This document shows, piece by piece, positions 42,926 through 54,068 of a stretch of DNA of 64,000 bases. Numbering within the stretch: the first letter of the stretch is position 1; each line of letters begins with the position of its first letter. A program made the translations under genes and the position numbers. The stretch is taken from assembly GCA_003013855.2 (NCBI GenBank), contig ML058477.1, positions 3,534,001 to 3,598,000 on the forward strand, written 5' to 3'. The notes under the pieces are model-generated. The model searched no databases and was not told where the DNA came from. It saw nothing but the letters and a program-made list of their open reading frames with translations. Origin of the DNA: Liriodendron chinense. Lineage: Eukaryota; Streptophyta; Magnoliopsida; Magnoliales; Magnoliaceae.

Positions 42926-45900
42926 ATGGTGCTGACAGCAAGATCTTCCGGCGAAGCTTCTGAGTCGCAAGTTTCTGGCTCTTCGTCTGTACGACTCGGG
43001 AAGAAGAGGGTGACTGGAGACACTGCCGACCCGTCTTTGGTAGAGTGTTGTTCGCAATCCTTTAGGACAAACAAATCCAAAGTGAAGAATTTCGTTGATC
43101 ATATTAAGCAGCTTCCTCATGAAGTATTATTGTGTATTTACGTAGATAAGACCGTGCCTGAGCCTCCTTCGTAAGGGACTAAGCAGGAATGGCCCACCTG
43201 GTATTGTCAGTTCACTGATGCTGTAAACGTTGTTGAGGCAGGTCCTTTTAGTGCGCGTGTCCAACCTTCCGGGGATGATCAGGAAAGTCAGAAGAAGAGG
43301 AAGAGATGGAATCGAGTTAAGAAGCCGGCTGAAGGAAGTTGACCAGTTGGAGCGATCGCCGCAGCTTGTTGATCCGAAGAATGACGGGATGAAGATCGGT
43401 TGGAATAGAAACAAGATCATCGCGATGTGCGGTTTCTCCATTGTAAACCCTTATACCGACCGAATTATCATGCATGAAAAATGTCTTATGAGGCACAAGC
43501 CCTTCCCGAGTATCGAACCGTCCAACGCTTAAGGCCTTTTTCAGTTCTACGGGGTTGAGAAGTGGACGTCTGCCCCTGAGCAGTTGTTAACTACCTTACT
43601 GGTCGATGATGGGAGAGAGCAACAGGTAGGTCTCCCGAGAGAAATGGTTTTCCTAACGCCTACTTGTGATCCTCACGCTCCTTCTCCAATCCATTATTTT
43701 GAGATAGTGCAGCAAAGGTTTCGGCATATGGATAAGACGATGATGTGGGCGACGAAGAGCTTTCGTACGTGGGGTCATTTGAGCGAGCGAGTTGGTTATG
43801 AGCCGTGAGAAAAAGAGATTTTGATCCGCTACGAGAGAGTTTTGAAACAAGTCGGCCTGTATTAGGCTATTGATGCGACCTCTGAGCATTTCTTCCGAGA
43901 TACAACAATTCTTCGAAGCTTCTTGAGCTACTAGTCTTCTGTTACCAATTCGTTCCACTTTCCATATGGAGAGAGATGAGCATAACCTTATGGGATCTCC
44001 AGATGATGGCTGGGTTGCCCGTGATAGGAGAATATTACTAGGAATGCGTCCCAACTGATGAAGAGTTGTCTTCATCTCGGCTCAAAAGTCCTCAAGATGC
44101 TTACCATTCAAAGGCTTGTCTGGAGCTGTTTGCTGAGTTGTCGCAGTTCAACAATATTACAAAAATTCACTATGACGACTGGTTAATCTACTTCAGCCAA
44201 AGGATGAAGTAATATTTCTTTTGATGCCTTCTTTTTGTACTTCGTGCTTTGCGTGCTTTAATTTCTTTGTTTCTAACATGGGACATTTTTTTCTTCTTGC
44301 AACATTGATTATGAAGAGTATGAGATCTTACCCGAAGACCAGACCTTAATGAGGGAGCGTTTCGAACAAAAGTTTCACAATCCGAATGAGCTTACACCGA
44401 CTTTGGAACTTGTAGGGTTCTTAGCATACTAGTTATTGGTAGTTATGTTGCCTAGCTCTAAGAGTGCTGACTGGTGTCAGGGTTTCTTGCTTCATCATGG
44501 CAGGAGCTCTTGTAAATGGTCATCGATATTCTCTAGCACCGCCAGTGTTATACAGTTTATATAGGGCTTTTGGCAATATTACAAGTAATAAAGATCAACC
44601 TTGGCGAGGGATGAACGCGGCTTATTGCCCATGGCATTTCTTCTGCGGATGGTTGGGCATATATTTCTCGTGGACATACGGAGTGGATCTCTTCCAGTAT
44701 CTCCACGCCGATCACGCACCTCTTTATCGCCACAGAAAACTTAACATGATAATGCAGTCGTCTGATTGGATAGCTTCCAAAATTGGTAGTTTGGCAGAGA
44801 TTTGTTTCTACCACTTTCCTGTTTCTGATGTCGGAGAGGATCGAGAAGTCGTTGATGATGAACATTATGTGAATACTATTGATAGGGAATTTTGAGGTCT
44901 ATTCGTACTACCTCACTTCCACTGCGCGAAGGAATAGAGTTTTGGCGAGAACCTTATTACCCTAGCCGGTTTGCCAAGCAATTCGGGTATGATCAGGGTG
45001 TTCTGATAACGCTACCAGATGTAGCCAAAGTAGAGCGGGCGTATGGCACAGGTCCTGCTCACTGGGAGTGGATATGGCATCAACTTTTGATGACGCAAAA
45101 GGGCGTGAGGTTCATGCTTCCTGGCCTCATCGGAAGACTGGCGGTCCTTATAGCTGGTTAGATGGTGGGTGCATCGGTATGCTCTGGTTCGGAACAACAG
45201 CTCTATTGATGATCCACTCTACATTCCTCCTCCAGGGCTGACAGAGGTCCTCACTGATGGATTGGGTTATTATAGAGAGCAGGTTGAAGCGTATTTATCG
45301 TCGAGCATTAGGCATAAGATCTCGCTGAGTGTGTCAATTGACCATTGTAAGGAGGATACAGCATTGGATGGCTGGCATACCTTCGGAATACCTTTGGTGA
45401 GATGGTCTCAAGAAGCCGAGTTCACACGTCTTCTAGTGGTTGAAGGTGATAAGGATGACAATCGGTTAATTAGTGAAGATGACCCAACGATGACTGGGCC
45501 GGCAAATGAAATATCGAATCACCTCGGCGTGAGAGAACAGGTTGAGCCAATTGGAGAGGATAATCTGCAAGGGACTACTGTGTCAGCGAACGACACAACT
45601 ATATCTGTGGCCCCTGGTGTTTCTGGTGTTGAGGATATGGCGGAGTCGCCGGTGGTAACTGAGGTGATCGATACTGATAGCGATACTATTAAACTTCTGG
45701 ATGTGACCTCGACGCTACTGACTAAGATCATTGAGCCGTTCACTGATGCGGCGATATATATTGCAGATTCCTTCTTTTGTAGTTCCTTAGTGTATTCTTT
45801 TTTCTGTACTTATCATTTCATTGCATACTTGCTCTGTTCCTTTTGTTGCGGATATTGCCAGTTCTGATGCTGCTGCTCATGGAGCGTCTGACATTCCTTG

Positions 45901-46540
45901 TTTCAATCGTTTAGACTGTTTTGGACAAAGCATACTGAGAGGTCTACTACCCAGTATTTCAAAAGTGTTGGCTGAGCCAAGTGAGTGGCATACACTAGGA
46001 GTTGGGGTGAAGGCATTGGAAGCTTGCGCAGGAGTAATCGGGCCTGATGTATCCAAAATAGTCTATCGCCTTTCTTTCTTCGAGGATTCTGTTGCGCAGG
46101 TTACTGTGGTTGAACGGATTGAACCCGACCCTACGACTGAAGAGAAACGGCAAGTGCTATCTTCTTTGCCGCCTGTTGTAGAGCAGTGAGAACACTCGGC
46201 AGTCGATGCTGGAACAACTTTAGAAAATAGTGAGACTCAACGTTTGGGATGTATCAATTGTCTTGCTGATATCAGATCCGAGATCGTGCGGCGGCAGATA
46301 GAAGAAGCAGCCATGAGTTTTGAGGTTGCTCGTCTCGATCTTAACGTTAATCAGAACAGTGTTGAGGTCGCACGACTCAAAAATGAAGGAGAGGCGGCAC
46401 CCAAGCGAATGGTAGACTTAGAAACCGAACTTCGTGATATTTTGGATTCTATGCTGATACTGGCAAAGGCAAAGCCTACAATGGAAGCAATGCGGAAAAA
46501 TGTGATGCAGTTCATAACAGGGTGTCTGGAGAAGCTGTAA
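42926..46540 (+). pseudogene. D2 antisense gene: plant mobile domain protein with coiled-coil tail
   Basis: Opposite to gag. The N-terminus shares SQVSG, LGKKR, DHIKQLPHEVLLCIYVD with D1. The plant mobile domain (about 43580-45110) has WATKSFRTWGHLSERVGYEP, VAGALVNG-like MAGALVNGHRYSLAPPVLYSLYRAFGN, WHFFCGWL and DLFQYLH. A 94-bp intron (44209-44302) matches D1, although its acceptor now reads CAA. A second probable intron is 45779-45850. The C-terminal part (45851-46540) has a heptad-like coiled coil (VARLKNEGEAAPKRMVDLETELRD). Stops at about 43172, 43528, 43807, 43863 and 46187 and several frameshifts inactivate it. Function unknown; the fold is related to DNA- or chromatin-associated host proteins. 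Confidence 0.78.
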
Positions 46541-46555
46541 CCTTTACAGTCACTG

Positions 46556-46647
46556 TCAGACAAAAGTAGTATTTGTCTGACAGTCATCAGACAAAAGTAG
46601 TATTTGTCTGACAGTCATCAGACAAAAGTAGTATTAGACAGTTGTCA
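46556..46647 (+). repeat. Three 31-bp hairpin repeats after the D2 antisense gene
   Basis: Unit TCAGACAAAAGTAGTATTTG plus TCTGACAGTCA, with the inverted pair GTCAGACAAA / TTTGTCTGAC in the first two units. The array starts 16 bp after the stop at 46540. A 3'-end or processing signal is possible. Confidence 0.85.
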
Positions 46648-47034
46648 TGAATACCTAACTGCTACTTGTATCCGATGTAATCGACATCAGAACTTGTTAA
46701 CTGTGTGCTTCATGATCCAAAATAATGACATTGATTATTTTGCCAAACTATTGCTTGACATTATGCGTTTGGGACTAGTATGCATAAAATGATGTTATGT
46801 GTGAATTCTAGTGTGAACTAAGAACATTAAAGCATAAGAACGTAAGAATACGTAAAAATAACACTTCCCTTTTTACTTAACCTGTGTACCCTTAGGTCAT
46901 TGCTTTCAAGAGATGTTCGTGTCATAAGTTAGAAATTTTCGTCTAGCTCCTCATTATTAGGTATATCTGCCGTTAATCCTGGCCTGTCCCCAGTCATTTC
47001 TTTCTACAGATTTGATATTTTAATAATATATTAG
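46648..47034. other. D2 spacer, part left of F
   Basis: AT-rich, no reading frame with known content. It ends ATATTAGGGCTT, split by F. I see no pol remnant. Confidence 0.6.
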
Positions 47035-47039
47035 GGCTT
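47035..47039 (+). repeat. Target duplication of F, left copy (GGCTT)
   Basis: GGCTT before the F LTR start; an identical copy is at 57586-57590. Confidence 0.93.
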
Positions 47040-47911
47040 TGTTATAGGCAAAATGATGGAGATCAACTTAGCTGCTAAGATTTTACGCGGACGCCCATTC
47101 GACTCTCGAGATCATCTGATCGAGAGTCGCACATCGAGTAAATACGGAGTGCCCATTCGACTCTCGAGATCGTATGCTCGAGAGTCGCATATTGGATAAG
47201 TGCGGGGCGCCCATTCGACTCTCGAGATCATATGCTCGAGAGTCGCAGGATGGATAAATACGGAGCACCTATTCGCAAGGCCTCGAGTTCCCATAGCCGA
47301 TAGTCAGATATAGGAAAGCAAAGATTCTCTTCTTGATCTGCGAGCAGACCTTCTCACAAGTCATTGAAAGGTGGTACATCTGAATGAGCGAGCACTTGGA
47401 CGCGCGACCATCTTCCAACATGCGAACAGCTTTTTCTGTGGCGACACTCCTTAGCCTTCAGTACCAGCAGCTCGTATAGGCCGATTTTGGGCTTATCTTC
47501 TCGTATGGTTCCGAATCTCAAGGGATTGCTATCAAGGAACGTGATTGTCGAAACAAGTCATTGGGTTAGATCTCTTCTCTAAGGATAAGGATCTTATCCC
47601 ACGAAATCAGCGGGATCTCAGTATCGTACATGAAATCAGCAGGATCTCGATATCTTACGTGACAGATTGGATCATTTCAGATCTATATAAGGAGAAGACC
47701 CCATTAATACAGAGGTACACAATATTCAATCTCTAGCCTCGTTTTGCCTGGTTATTCTCTTGCTCTGCCTGACTTAAGCATCGGAGGGCTAACGGCTGGA
47801 CACCAGCCACCCTTAGTTGCTTTCTGTCTTCTTACAGGTCCGGCGGAGGAAATCTTTGTTGGAGAGAAGGTGAACGACCGGAGGATCCTGTTACAAAATC
47901 TGACGTTAACA
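47040..47911 (+). repeat. F 5' LTR, 872 bp
   Basis: TGTTATAGGCAAAATG...GACGTTAACA. U3 holds three 58-bp hairpin units (47093-47266). A TATA-like CTATATAAGG lies near 47683-47692. It is close to identical to 56714-57585. Confidence 0.94.
47093..47266 (+). repeat. Three 58-bp hairpin units in F 5' LTR
   Basis: Each unit starts GCCCATTCGACTCTCGA and has the inverted pair CGACTCTCGA / TCGAGAGTCG with a short loop. Units lie at 47093-47150, 47151-47208 and 47209-47266, with a degenerate fourth after them. The 3' LTR has them at 56767-56940. G lacks them. Confidence 0.9.
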
Positions 47912-47914
47912 GTT

Positions 47915-47932
47915 TGGCGCCGTCTGTGGGAA
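47915..47932 (+). promoter_or_regulatory. F primer binding site
   Basis: TGGCGCCGTCTGTGGGAA, three bases after the 5' LTR, the same as in G. It is the type usually assigned to tRNA-Arg in this lineage. Confidence 0.85.
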
Positions 47933-47985
47933 CGACTTGATCGTCAAAATCAATCGTTCTAACCACCAATCAAAATCCTTCTGCG

Positions 47986-50900
47986 ATGCCTCCTAAAAAG
48001 GCTGTTCATCCTTCGACTTCAAGGCAGGCACCACCTCCGCCCGATGAGACGGAATCCATACCTGCTCTTCCACCCACTTCGACGAATATCCCTCAAGGAG
48101 CCCCAAATATGCCAGCAGCAAACCCATTATTGCAGGCTTCTGGAAATCAAGACGATGTCCTGCATTTCCTCGGAAATACTCTTCTAACTCTAAATGCCGG
48201 AGTTCAGGCCCTGTCGAATCGGCTTGATCAGCATTTCCCGGAATCGCAGAGACAACCCTCCGAAGGGTTACCACCGCAACCCATACCAGTGGCTTCCAGA
48301 CATTCTATGGACGAACTACAGGTCCCACCACTTGGCAACCATCTCCCTGTGCCGTCCCCACATTCTATACATTCTACTTCGTCTCGACAACCTCAACCTC
48401 AGGGCTCCACCGCCAAAACATCAGGCTATACCCTACCTTGGGAAGGAGATCTCAAAAGAATCCATGATCGTTTTGACGTCATGGAACAGCGATATCAGGC
48501 AAATCGGCCATCTACCATCATGGCGGCGATACATCAATCCGAGTCCCCTTTTACCAGCGAGGTTATGGAGGCACCGTTACCTAGAAAGTATCGAACACCT
48601 GTTATCACCTCGTATACAGGTATTGGTGATCCTCTTGAATACCTAGAAACATATAGGTCTCTCATGGAGTTGGAGGGACATGGTTCAGAAATCATGTGTA
48701 GGGCTTTTTCCCTAACATTGAAGGAAGCAGCTCGTACATGGTTCCGGGGGTTAAAGCCCCGTTCCATCAGCTCCTTTTCCCAGTTATCGGAAATATTCCT
48801 TTCTCAATTCATGGGAAGCATTCGCATTAAGAAGCCAGCCTCCCATCTGATGGATCTGAAACAGCAGCATGGGGAGACAATAAAGGAGTTCACAGTACGA
48901 TTCACTGCCGAAGCCGTTCAAACTGAGGGTTATACTGAAGAAAAAGGTCTTACAGCCCTCATAGCCGGAATAACGAGCAAGAAATTCCAGTTTGCTTTAG
49001 ATAAGAGCCCTCCAAAAAATATGGCAGAATTCCAAACCAAAGCTCAGAAATATATCAATGCAGAAGAAGTCGCATTGACACGCCATGGAGTACAGGGTAA
49101 GAAGCGCAAGCCAGAGGGAACCTCTACTGCAGATAAAAAATATCGTCGTGATCAGCGCAAACGTTCCCCCAAGAAACCTTATTCTGGTAAATATCATAAC
49201 TACACTCCTCTCAATCGGTCTCATGAAAAGGTTTTAATGGAGATAAAACACAAGCCATATGTGAAGTGGCCTGCAAAGATCAAATCCGATCCCGAGAAGA
49301 GAGATAAGAGCAAGTTCTGTTACTTCCACAAAGATCACGGGCATAGAACCCAGGATTGCATCTCTCTACGAGATCACATTGAAGCCCTTATTCGAAAAGG
49401 CCATCTTCAGGATTATGTCGCTAGTAAAAATCGATCACCAGAAAGGGCGAAAGCCTCACCACGCCAAAAGGAACCGCCTCATCATCATACTCCCCAAGAG
49501 GACGCTGAGCCTACTGGAGAAATTCGCACCATCGTCGGAGGACCAGCTTGTGGGGGTGACTCTCAAGCTTCCAGGAAAGCATACACTCGGAAGGCGTCTA
49601 AAGAACCCCAGCATATCTATTGGCTGGAACAGACGCCCAGCTCGTCAAAAGCCAGCCATCCTCCAATTTCTTTCACCCTCGAAGATGCAGCGGGAATTCA
49701 CTTCCCTCACGAAGATTCCATCGTAGTCACATTAAAGGTATCAAATTATTTGACTCATCGAATTATGGTGGATACAGGTAGCTCATCCGATATTCTATAC
49801 TTGGAGGCTTTCAACAAAATGGCACTTGCCAGAAGCCTACTCAAGCCAGTTTCGACCCCCCTCGTCGGCTTCGGAGGTGAGGTAGTAACACCTGAAGGAA
49901 GCATTGATCTCCCAATTACTTTTGGAGAAAATCCAACGAAGACTACTGTCTTCATAAACTTCCTCGTGGTGGATCGAAAATCAGCGTATAACGCCATTTT
50001 GGGGCGGCCGTCTCTTACTAAGGTTGGGGCAGCCTTGCACCCTTCATATTTGTGTGTCAAATTTCCTACCCCAAATGGTATCGAGGTTGTGCGAGGAAGT
50101 CAACAGGAGGCACGGTCTTGCTACCAGATAGCCCTACAAGATCGAAAGAAGGCTCAAGCGACACCCGTTATGGAGATAGCACAAGGTTCACCCAACTTTC
50201 CCACCAACACCTCGTTGGATCCGAGAGAAAACGCTCTCCAATCAGGAACTCCTGGGGAAGAAACAATGGCGATTCACCTAACCAAAGACGACCCGTCTAG
50301 GGTCGTGTACATTGGATCCTCTTTAACCAATGTCCATCGTGAAGATTTGGTCCGTTTCCTCACCGAATACCAGGACGTGTTTGCTTGGTCTCATAAAGAT
50401 ATGCCAGGCATCGACCCCAATGTCATCGTACATCGTCTCAATATCGACCCGAAGCATAAACCCGTACACCAGCGTCGACGTGCCTTCACTGCAGAAAGGC
50501 AAATGGCGATCAAAGCTGAAGTCGAGAAGCTACTCACGGTCAATTGCATAAAAGAAGTTGATTACCCAGAGTGGGTCGCGAACGTAGTTCTCGTTCGGAA
50601 AGCTAATGGCAAATGGAGAATGTGCGTCGACTATTCAGATTTGAACAAAGCATGTCCTAAAGATAGCTTCCCGACACCGCGGATCAACCAGTTGGTCGAT
50701 TCAACAGCTGGACACGCTCTGCTTAGTTTTATGAATGCTTATTCTGGTTACAACCAGATCATGATGCATCCACCTGACAGCCAGCATACCGCCTTCATCA
50801 CAGATCGGGGATTATATTGCTACCAGGTAATGCCGTTCGGTCTTAAAAATGCAGGGGCCACTTATCAACGTCTCGTCAACAAAATATTCGCTGCTCAAAT

Positions 50901-51453
50901 CGGTAGGAATATGGAAGTTTATTTTGATGACATGCTCGTGAAGAGCACCGTAGAAGATGATCATATTTCTGATCTTCGAGAAGCCTTCGATCTAATGAGG
51001 AGGTATCAAATGAAACTGAACGCAGAAAAATGTGCGTTCGGAATGTCGCCAGGAAAATTTTTCAGGTTCATGGTCGGCCAGCGCGGAATTGAGGCAAATC
51101 CTGAAAAGATAAAGGCATTGGTAGAGATGAAATCCCCCACTACTCTGAAGGACGTCCAGCGTCTGACTGGTCGCATCGCATCGTTGAATAGATTCATCTC
51201 GCGAGCATCTGACAAGTGCTTACCATTCTTCAAACTCCTTCGTGCAACGGCCAAGTCTAATTGGAAATGGACGCCACAGTGTGAGGAAGCCTTTCAACAA
51301 TTGAAGCTATACATGAGCACACCCCCCATTTTATCTAAACCAGTAGCGCATGAGCAACTCATTCTTTATCTCTCTGTGTCCACTACGGCCGTTAGCGCCG
51401 CTTTGATGAGAGAAGATTACGGGGTGCAAAGGCCCGTTTATTATATTAGTTGA
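47986..51453 (+). CDS. Tat gag-protease-RT polyprotein, 1155 residues, RT motif A Asp to Asn
   Basis: Start 74 bp after the LTR, shared with G (MPPKK). Residues 1-160 are Pro-rich; about 190-375 the gag capsid-like domain (GDPLEYLETYRSLMELEG, WFRGLKPRSISSFSQL); a knuckle C445-x2-H448-x4-H453-x4-C458; protease DTG at 596-598 and ILGRPSLTK near 670; RT from about 830 with KWRMCVDYSDLNKACPKDSF, motif A FMNAYSGYN (Asn917 where Asp is catalytic, GAT to AAT), PFGLKNAGATYQ and YFDD at 979-982. The frame stops at TGA 51451-51453 in the first RNase H, where YIS-AMV continues in the same frame. Gag and protease may be sound, but the RT should be inactive. Confidence 0.9.
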   Translation: MPPKKAVHPSTSRQAPPPPDETESIPALPPTSTNIPQGAPNMPAANPLLQASGNQDDVLHFLGNTLLTLNAGVQALSNRLDQHFPESQRQPSEGLPPQPIPVASRHSMDELQVPPLGNHLPVPSPHSIHSTSSRQPQPQGSTAKTSGYTLPWEGDLKRIHDRFDVMEQRYQANRPSTIMAAIHQSESPFTSEVMEAPLPRKYRTPVITSYTGIGDPLEYLETYRSLMELEGHGSEIMCRAFSLTLKEAARTWFRGLKPRSISSFSQLSEIFLSQFMGSIRIKKPASHLMDLKQQHGETIKEFTVRFTAEAVQTEGYTEEKGLTALIAGITSKKFQFALDKSPPKNMAEFQTKAQKYINAEEVALTRHGVQGKKRKPEGTSTADKKYRRDQRKRSPKKPYSGKYHNYTPLNRSHEKVLMEIKHKPYVKWPAKIKSDPEKRDKSKFCYFHKDHGHRTQDCISLRDHIEALIRKGHLQDYVASKNRSPERAKASPRQKEPPHHHTPQEDAEPTGEIRTIVGGPACGGDSQASRKAYTRKASKEPQHIYWLEQTPSSSKASHPPISFTLEDAAGIHFPHEDSIVVTLKVSNYLTHRIMVDTGSSSDILYLEAFNKMALARSLLKPVSTPLVGFGGEVVTPEGSIDLPITFGENPTKTTVFINFLVVDRKSAYNAILGRPSLTKVGAALHPSYLCVKFPTPNGIEVVRGSQQEARSCYQIALQDRKKAQATPVMEIAQGSPNFPTNTSLDPRENALQSGTPGEETMAIHLTKDDPSRVVYIGSSLTNVHREDLVRFLTEYQDVFAWSHKDMPGIDPNVIVHRLNIDPKHKPVHQRRRAFTAERQMAIKAEVEKLLTVNCIKEVDYPEWVANVVLVRKANGKWRMCVDYSDLNKACPKDSFPTPRINQLVDSTAGHALLSFMNAYSGYNQIMMHPPDSQHTAFITDRGLYCYQVMPFGLKNAGATYQRLVNKIFAAQIGRNMEVYFDDMLVKSTVEDDHISDLREAFDLMRRYQMKLNAEKCAFGMSPGKFFRFMVGQRGIEANPEKIKALVEMKSPTTLKDVQRLTGRIASLNRFISRASDKCLPFFKLLRATAKSNWKWTPQCEEAFQQLKLYMSTPPILSKPVAHEQLILYLSVSTTAVSAALMREDYGVQRPVYYIS

Positions 51454-51456
51454 GCA

Positions 51457-52491
51457 ATGGTTGATGCAGAAACTAGGTATTCTGATATGGAGAAGCTGGC
51501 CCTAGCCTTAGTCACGGCAGCTCGAAAACTGCGACCATACTTTCAAGCCCACGCTATTCTAGTACCAACAAATCACCCACTACGGCAAGTCCTCCAAAAA
51601 CCTAAGGCTTCCGGACGCTTAACTAAATGGGCGGTCGAGATCAGCGAGCACGATATCTCATTCTGTCCTAGGACCGCAGTCAAGGGCCAGGCCATGGCTG
51701 ACTTCATCGCCGAATTCACATACTCTTCTGATGATAATACCATGACCAGCGACCAGCCTCCTTGGTCACTCTTCGTGGACGGGTCGTTGCGGGCCACTGG
51801 CAGCGGAGCGGGCCTGATTTTAGTGGCTCCCGATGGGTCACATTTCCAGTATGCTCTGCGCTTCGATTCTCGCGTCTCAAATAATGAAGCAGAATATGAG
51901 GCCCTGATCGTTGGCCTCGAACTAGCCATTGTCCTCGAAATTCAGAATCTGTTAATTCATAGCGAATCCCAGCTCATTGTCAACCAAGTTCTTGGTGAAT
52001 TCGAGGCCAAAGAAGAAAGGATGGCCATATACAAGTCTCGTGTCCTCATCCTGCTCGCAAAACTGAAGACTTATGAAATAATTCATATTCCTCGCGAGAA
52101 GAATTAACTTGCCGATTCCCTGGCAAAGCTCGCCTCTGCACTAGAATCTGAGTTATCACATTCGATCCCCATCGAGCATCGTCAGAACCTGAGTATCGAC
52201 CAAGCGACTCTTGAGCAAGTAATATCGGTACAATCATCTCCATGCTGGATGGATCCCATCATCCTTTATCTCAGAGACGGATACTTACCAGAGGACAAGA
52301 AAGCTGCAAGACAAATTTGTCTTCGGGCTGCCAGGTATACCTTGCAAGACGGAATATTGTTGCGCAAGAGCTTTTCCTTGCCTTATTTAAGGTGTCTTCA
52401 TCCAGAAGAAGCACTTCGTGTTCTAGACGAAGTACACCAGGGGGCATGTGGTAACCATCCCAGGGGGCGATCCCTAGCAATAAGGCGATGA
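51457..52491 (+). pseudogene. First RNase H end, archaeal RNase H and connector (F)
   Basis: Continues the polyprotein frame after the TGA: DAETRYSDMEKLALALV (end of the Ty3-type RNase H), then the archaeal-type RNase H FVDGSLRATGSGAGLIL...NNEAEYEALIVGLELA, a mark of the Tat lineage. A TAA at 52105-52107 (REKN-LADSLAKLAS) interrupts it; the same frame resumes to 52491 with EALRVLDEVHQGACGNHPRG, the start of the integrase zinc finger. A one-base frameshift near 52480 separates it from the integrase. Confidence 0.88.
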
Positions 52492-53462
52492 GGCAAGGAT
52501 ATTATTGGCCCACTATGAAAGCAGATGCAATTGCATTCTCTAGAAAATGTGACAAGTGCCAGCTATATTCTCCTATACCTCGTGTATCTTCCGAGCGAAT
52601 GACTCCAGTAGATAGTCCTTGGCCTTTCGCGCAATGGGGGGTTGATATCATCGGGCCCCTACCTACTGGAAAAGGACAAAATAGATTCGTGATAGTGGGG
52701 GTTGATTACTTCACCAAATGGGCCGAGGCAGAACCATTAGCCAAGATTACTGAGAAACAAACTACTAAGTTCATATGGAGAAATATCATATGCCGTTTCG
52801 GACTTCCTCACACTATAATTACCGACAACGGAACGTAATTCGACAATGCAACCTTTGATGAATTTTGTGAAAAATGGAAGATACGTAATCTCCGCACTTC
52901 TCCATATCATCCTCAGGCGAATGGGCAGGTCGAGGCAGTGAATAAGATCATCAAGCACCACTTAAAGACCAAGCTAGGTGAATGTAAATGTGTGTGGCCA
53001 GAACTTCTGCCAGAAGTACTATGGGCTTATAGAACCACGGCTTGTACATCAACAGGTGAAACCCCTTTCTCCTTAGCATTTGGTGTCGACGCAGTAGTAC
53101 CAGTGGAAATTCAAGTGCCCTCATATCGGGTCGAGCAGTATGACCCCGCGAGTAATCAGGAAGACCTTCGACTTCATCTCGATCTCTTGGAAGAACGAAG
53201 AAATGCCTCCCAAGTACGAGTGGCAGCATATCAACAACGTATTGCTCGAAATGCTAAGATTCGACCTAGATCCTTCCAGCCCGGAGATTTGGTCCTGAGG
53301 CAAAAACTCGGAGTTCCCGCTCGTTCGCTGGATCCAAATTGGGAAGGCCCTTATCGGGTTATTAAGATTGTGCGACCCGGTACTTATTACCTCGAAGACA
53401 TGCAGGGAAGACCCATATGTCGCCCTTGGCACGTAGAGCATTTGCTACAATACTATCCCTAG
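52488..53462 (+). pseudogene. Tat integrase (F), one stop
   Basis: Zinc finger Cys pair CDKCQ, core with GVDIIGPL (Asp), ITDNGT (Asp) and GQVEAVNK (Glu): the DDE triad is intact. TAA at 52836-52838 stands where GTQFDN is expected (CAA to TAA). The C-terminal part 52938-53462 has TGETPFSLAFGVDAVVPVE, WEGPYRVIK and ends HVEHLLQYYP. Apart from that stop and the frameshift at its start it looks whole. Confidence 0.9.
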
Positions 53463-54068
53463 ATTCGATGTAGTTCATAACAACATTTCGTGAATAAAGT
53501 AAAAGATATCTTTTGGTCGCTACTCCATTAACTTGGACCTGAATAGCCCCGAAGAGGATGCATACAATCTCTTGGCCAATTGCCTACCTTTGGTAGGGTT
53601 AAATTCACCTAGGATGGTCGCATTTCCATTTTATGGATAGAAAACAACACTGTAGAAGAGCCTGGTTGTATTCTCGACCATCCTACTCTTGATAAATTCG
53701 GAGTCTCAATCGATAGATCAGTCTATCTCCACGAGGGTATGGTCATCACGACCCCTCGGATTGAGCACAACTCATTCCTCAATCGATAGATCAGTCTATC
53801 TCCACGAGGGTATGGTCACACGACCCCCCGGATTGGGCACAATTTATTTCTCAATTGATAGATCAGTCTATCTCCACGAGGGTATGGTCATCATGACCCC
53901 CCAGGGTTGAGCATAATTTGTTGAAACAAGAAGGCATTCATTGCATGAAAGGGAAAGAAAAGGTAAACAAGAACAACAACAACATTTCCAAAAATAACTT
54001 TTCATTAATATCAAATGTTTACAAGTATCAACTCGCAAGTACAGGAGAAAGGAAAACAAAAACGAAAA
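53463..54068. other. F spacer between convergent pol and antisense gene
   Basis: No gene seen. It contains the triple hairpin repeat (53707-53923). Short frames here only reflect that repeat. Confidence 0.7.
53707..53923 (+). repeat. Three 72-73 bp hairpin repeats in F
   Basis: Units at 53707, 53780 and 53852, each with GATAGATCAGTCTATC (inverted pair GATAGA / TCTATC) and CCACGAGGGTATGGTCA. G has a single copy at the same relative place. Confidence 0.88.

Noticed and set aside
45779..45850. Second coding intron in the D2 antisense gene as a firm call
   Set aside because: The donor GTAGT is shared with D1 (30450), but the D2 acceptor has lost its AG; kept only as probable in the gene note.
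47093..47266. Regular repeats that could suggest a CRISPR array
   Set aside because: Three near-identical 58-bp units with no unique spacers, inside a plant LTR and present again in the partner LTR.
53689..53910. Small repetitive protein with SIDRSVYLHEGM units
   Set aside because: The frame follows the 72-73 bp hairpin repeat, has no relative in G and lies in the spacer.
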